This document shows positions 63,005 through 64,000 of a stretch of 64,000 nucleotides of DNA, in pieces. Each line of letters starts with the position of its first letter. Within the stretch, counting starts at the first letter, position 1. The DNA is from Paraburkholderia sp. HP33-1 (lineage in GTDB: Bacteria; Pseudomonadota; Gammaproteobacteria; Burkholderiales; Burkholderiaceae), in the NCBI RefSeq assembly GCF_021390595.1, contig NZ_JAJEJR010000001.1:868001-932000 (forward strand), in the 5' to 3' direction. The position numbers and the translations under genes were made by a program. The notes under the pieces are model-generated. The model worked only from the letters and a program-made list of their open reading frames with translations, made no database searches and had not been told where the DNA came from.

Positions 63005-64000
63005 CTATTGCTCGGCTTCGTCATCCCCGCTTTCGTCGCCGTATGCGCTCAACCGGTTGTACAACGTTTTGAGGCTCACGCCGAGGGCTTTCGCCGCGCG
63101 CCGCTTGTCGCCGCCGCAGTACTTGAGCGTGCCGAGAATGATCTGCTTCTGCGCATCGGCGAGCGGCGTGCCGATCCACACGCTCATCGCATCGCCTTGC
63201 GTGACCGCCTTCTTGACCCGCGACGTGAGATGTGGATGCGGCAATTCAACGGTCTTCTCAGCGAGGATGAACGCACGATACACGGCGTTTTTGAGCTCGC
63301 GCACGTTGCCCGGCCACGACCATGAACGCAGTGTTTCGATCGAGCGTTTGCTGAAGCTCTTGTTCGTGGCTTCCTGCTGATTCAATTGCGCGAGGAAGTG
63401 TTGCGCGAGCAGTTCGCGATCGTTTTCGCGCTCGCGCAGCGGCGGCGCGCGCAGCGGAAACACTGCGAGCCGGTACATCAGATCCTCGCGCAGGCCGTTT
63501 TCCTTCACGGCCACCGCGGGATCGCGATTCGTGGCAGCGATCACGCGCACGTTACCGCTGATCAGCTCGTTGCCGCCGACGCGATAGAACGTGCCGGTCT
63601 CGAGCGCGCGCAGCAGCTTGACCTGGCGCACCGGCGCCATTTCGGTGATTTCGTCGAGAAACAGCGTGCCGCCGTTCGCGTGTTCGAAGTAGCCGATGCG
63701 GCCCTGGACCGCGCCGGTGAAGCTGCCTTTTTCGTGGCCGAACAGTTCGGCTTCGATCAGCTCGTCGGGAATCGCGCCGCAGTTCACGGCGACGAACGCG
63801 CCGTCCTTGCGAGCGCTGCGCTCGTGGATGGTGCGGGCGATCAGCTCCTTGCCGGTGCCCGATTCGCCGATGATCAGCGCGGTCGCGTCCGTATCGGCGA
63901 CGCGTTCGATCTGCTCGTACAAATCGAGCATCACCGGCGACGAGCCGTACAGCAATCCATACGATTTCAGTCCCGCGACGCCGTCCGCGACGCGCTGCTT
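63005..64000 (-). CDS. sigma54-dependent Fis-family regulator (partial)
   Basis: The C-terminal 331 residues of an enhancer-binding protein; the frame stays open to the window edge, so the N-terminal sensory part is missing. Walker A GESGTGKE, GSFTGAVQGR (a Ser in place of Ala in the GAFTGA loop), Walker B GGTLFLDEITEM and the AAA+ C-terminal part are followed by a Fis-type helix-turn-helix (GGDKRRAAKALGVSLKTLYNRL). It lies upstream of the lipoprotein pair on the same strand. Confidence 0.92.
   Translation of the reverse strand, partial: KQRVADGVAGLKSYGLLYGSSPVMLDLYEQIERVADTDATALIIGESGTGKELIARTIHERSARKDGAFVAVNCGAIPDELIEAELFGHEKGSFTGAVQGRIGYFEHANGGTLFLDEITEMAPVRQVKLLRALETGTFYRVGGNELISGNVRVIAATNRDPAVAVKENGLREDLMYRLAVFPLRAPPLRERENDRELLAQHFLAQLNQQEATNKSFSKRSIETLRSWSWPGNVRELKNAVYRAFILAEKTVELPHPHLTSRVKKAVTQGDAMSVWIGTPLADAQKQIILGTLKYCGGDKRRAAKALGVSLKTLYNRLSAYGDESGDDEAEQ

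Overview
The window looks like a chromosomal segment of a Burkholderiaceae bacterium, most probably Paraburkholderia or Burkholderia. The support is high GC with strong third-position GC bias, and a run of housekeeping genes typical of that family: minCDE, waaC, argH, ppc, hemC, a hemD-hemX fusion, hemY, ppa, nadE and glnB. The genus is an inference from gene content; no rRNA or tRNA is present. I saw no insertion sequence, CRISPR array or replication origin. The last gene runs off the right edge.

Layout. 0.3-9 kb: a Tat-type lipoprotein glycosidase, methionine aminopeptidase, a GNAT acetyltransferase, minCDE, a YXWGXW-repeat secreted protein, a ClC channel/antiporter (minus strand) and heptosyltransferase I. 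9-15 kb: two tiny membrane or lipoproteins, an MHS-type MFS transporter, a TonB-C-like lipoprotein, a likely small RNA, argH and an XRE/MmyB regulator. 15-24.5 kb: ppc divergent from hemC-hemDX-hemY, which ends at a strong terminator, then a SulP transporter. 24.5-29.1 kb: a type VI secretion accessory unit made of a VgrG with a C-terminal HExxH domain, an adjacent putative immunity gene and a PAAR remnant. 29.3-34.6 kb: an aldehyde dehydrogenase with a sigma54-type promoter, divergent from an AcoR-like activator, then a DUF1326-DUF2182 pair. 34.8-38.5 kb: aldehyde dehydrogenase, SDR and MFS transporter (one catabolic cluster). 38.8-46 kb: ppa, an FUSC efflux protein, GIY-YIG, a FemAB-like acyltransferase, nadE and glnB. 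46-51 kb: a porin and a polar amino-acid ABC transporter. 51.7-57.6 kb: pirin, a Spy-like chaperone divergent from an OmpR/EnvZ-type two-component pair, a small Cas2/SinR-like protein and a diguanylate cyclase. 58.3-64 kb: a NitT/TauT-like ABC transporter without a binding protein, two coupled paralogous lipoproteins and a partial sigma54 activator.

The most unusual locus is the VgrG unit. The VgrG carries a transthyretin-like linker and a C-terminal domain with an HESRH zinc-metallopeptidase motif. Its last 137 nt are also read in a second frame that encodes a strong Sec signal peptide, with its own ribosome binding site, for the downstream putative immunity protein. This would place the immunity protein in the periplasm, as expected for a VgrG2b-like periplasmic peptidase toxin. 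A 25-codon PAAR fragment with a good ribosome binding site sits just upstream, in frame with VgrG and ended by TGA; it looks like a scar of modular exchange. Other points of interest are a compact sRNA-like unit between the TonB-like gene and argH, a well-formed sigma54 promoter plus palindromic activator site between the aldehyde dehydrogenase and its regulator, CpxR-like tandem operator repeats between the Spy-like gene and its response regulator, and the ATGA-coupled lipoprotein paralogues.
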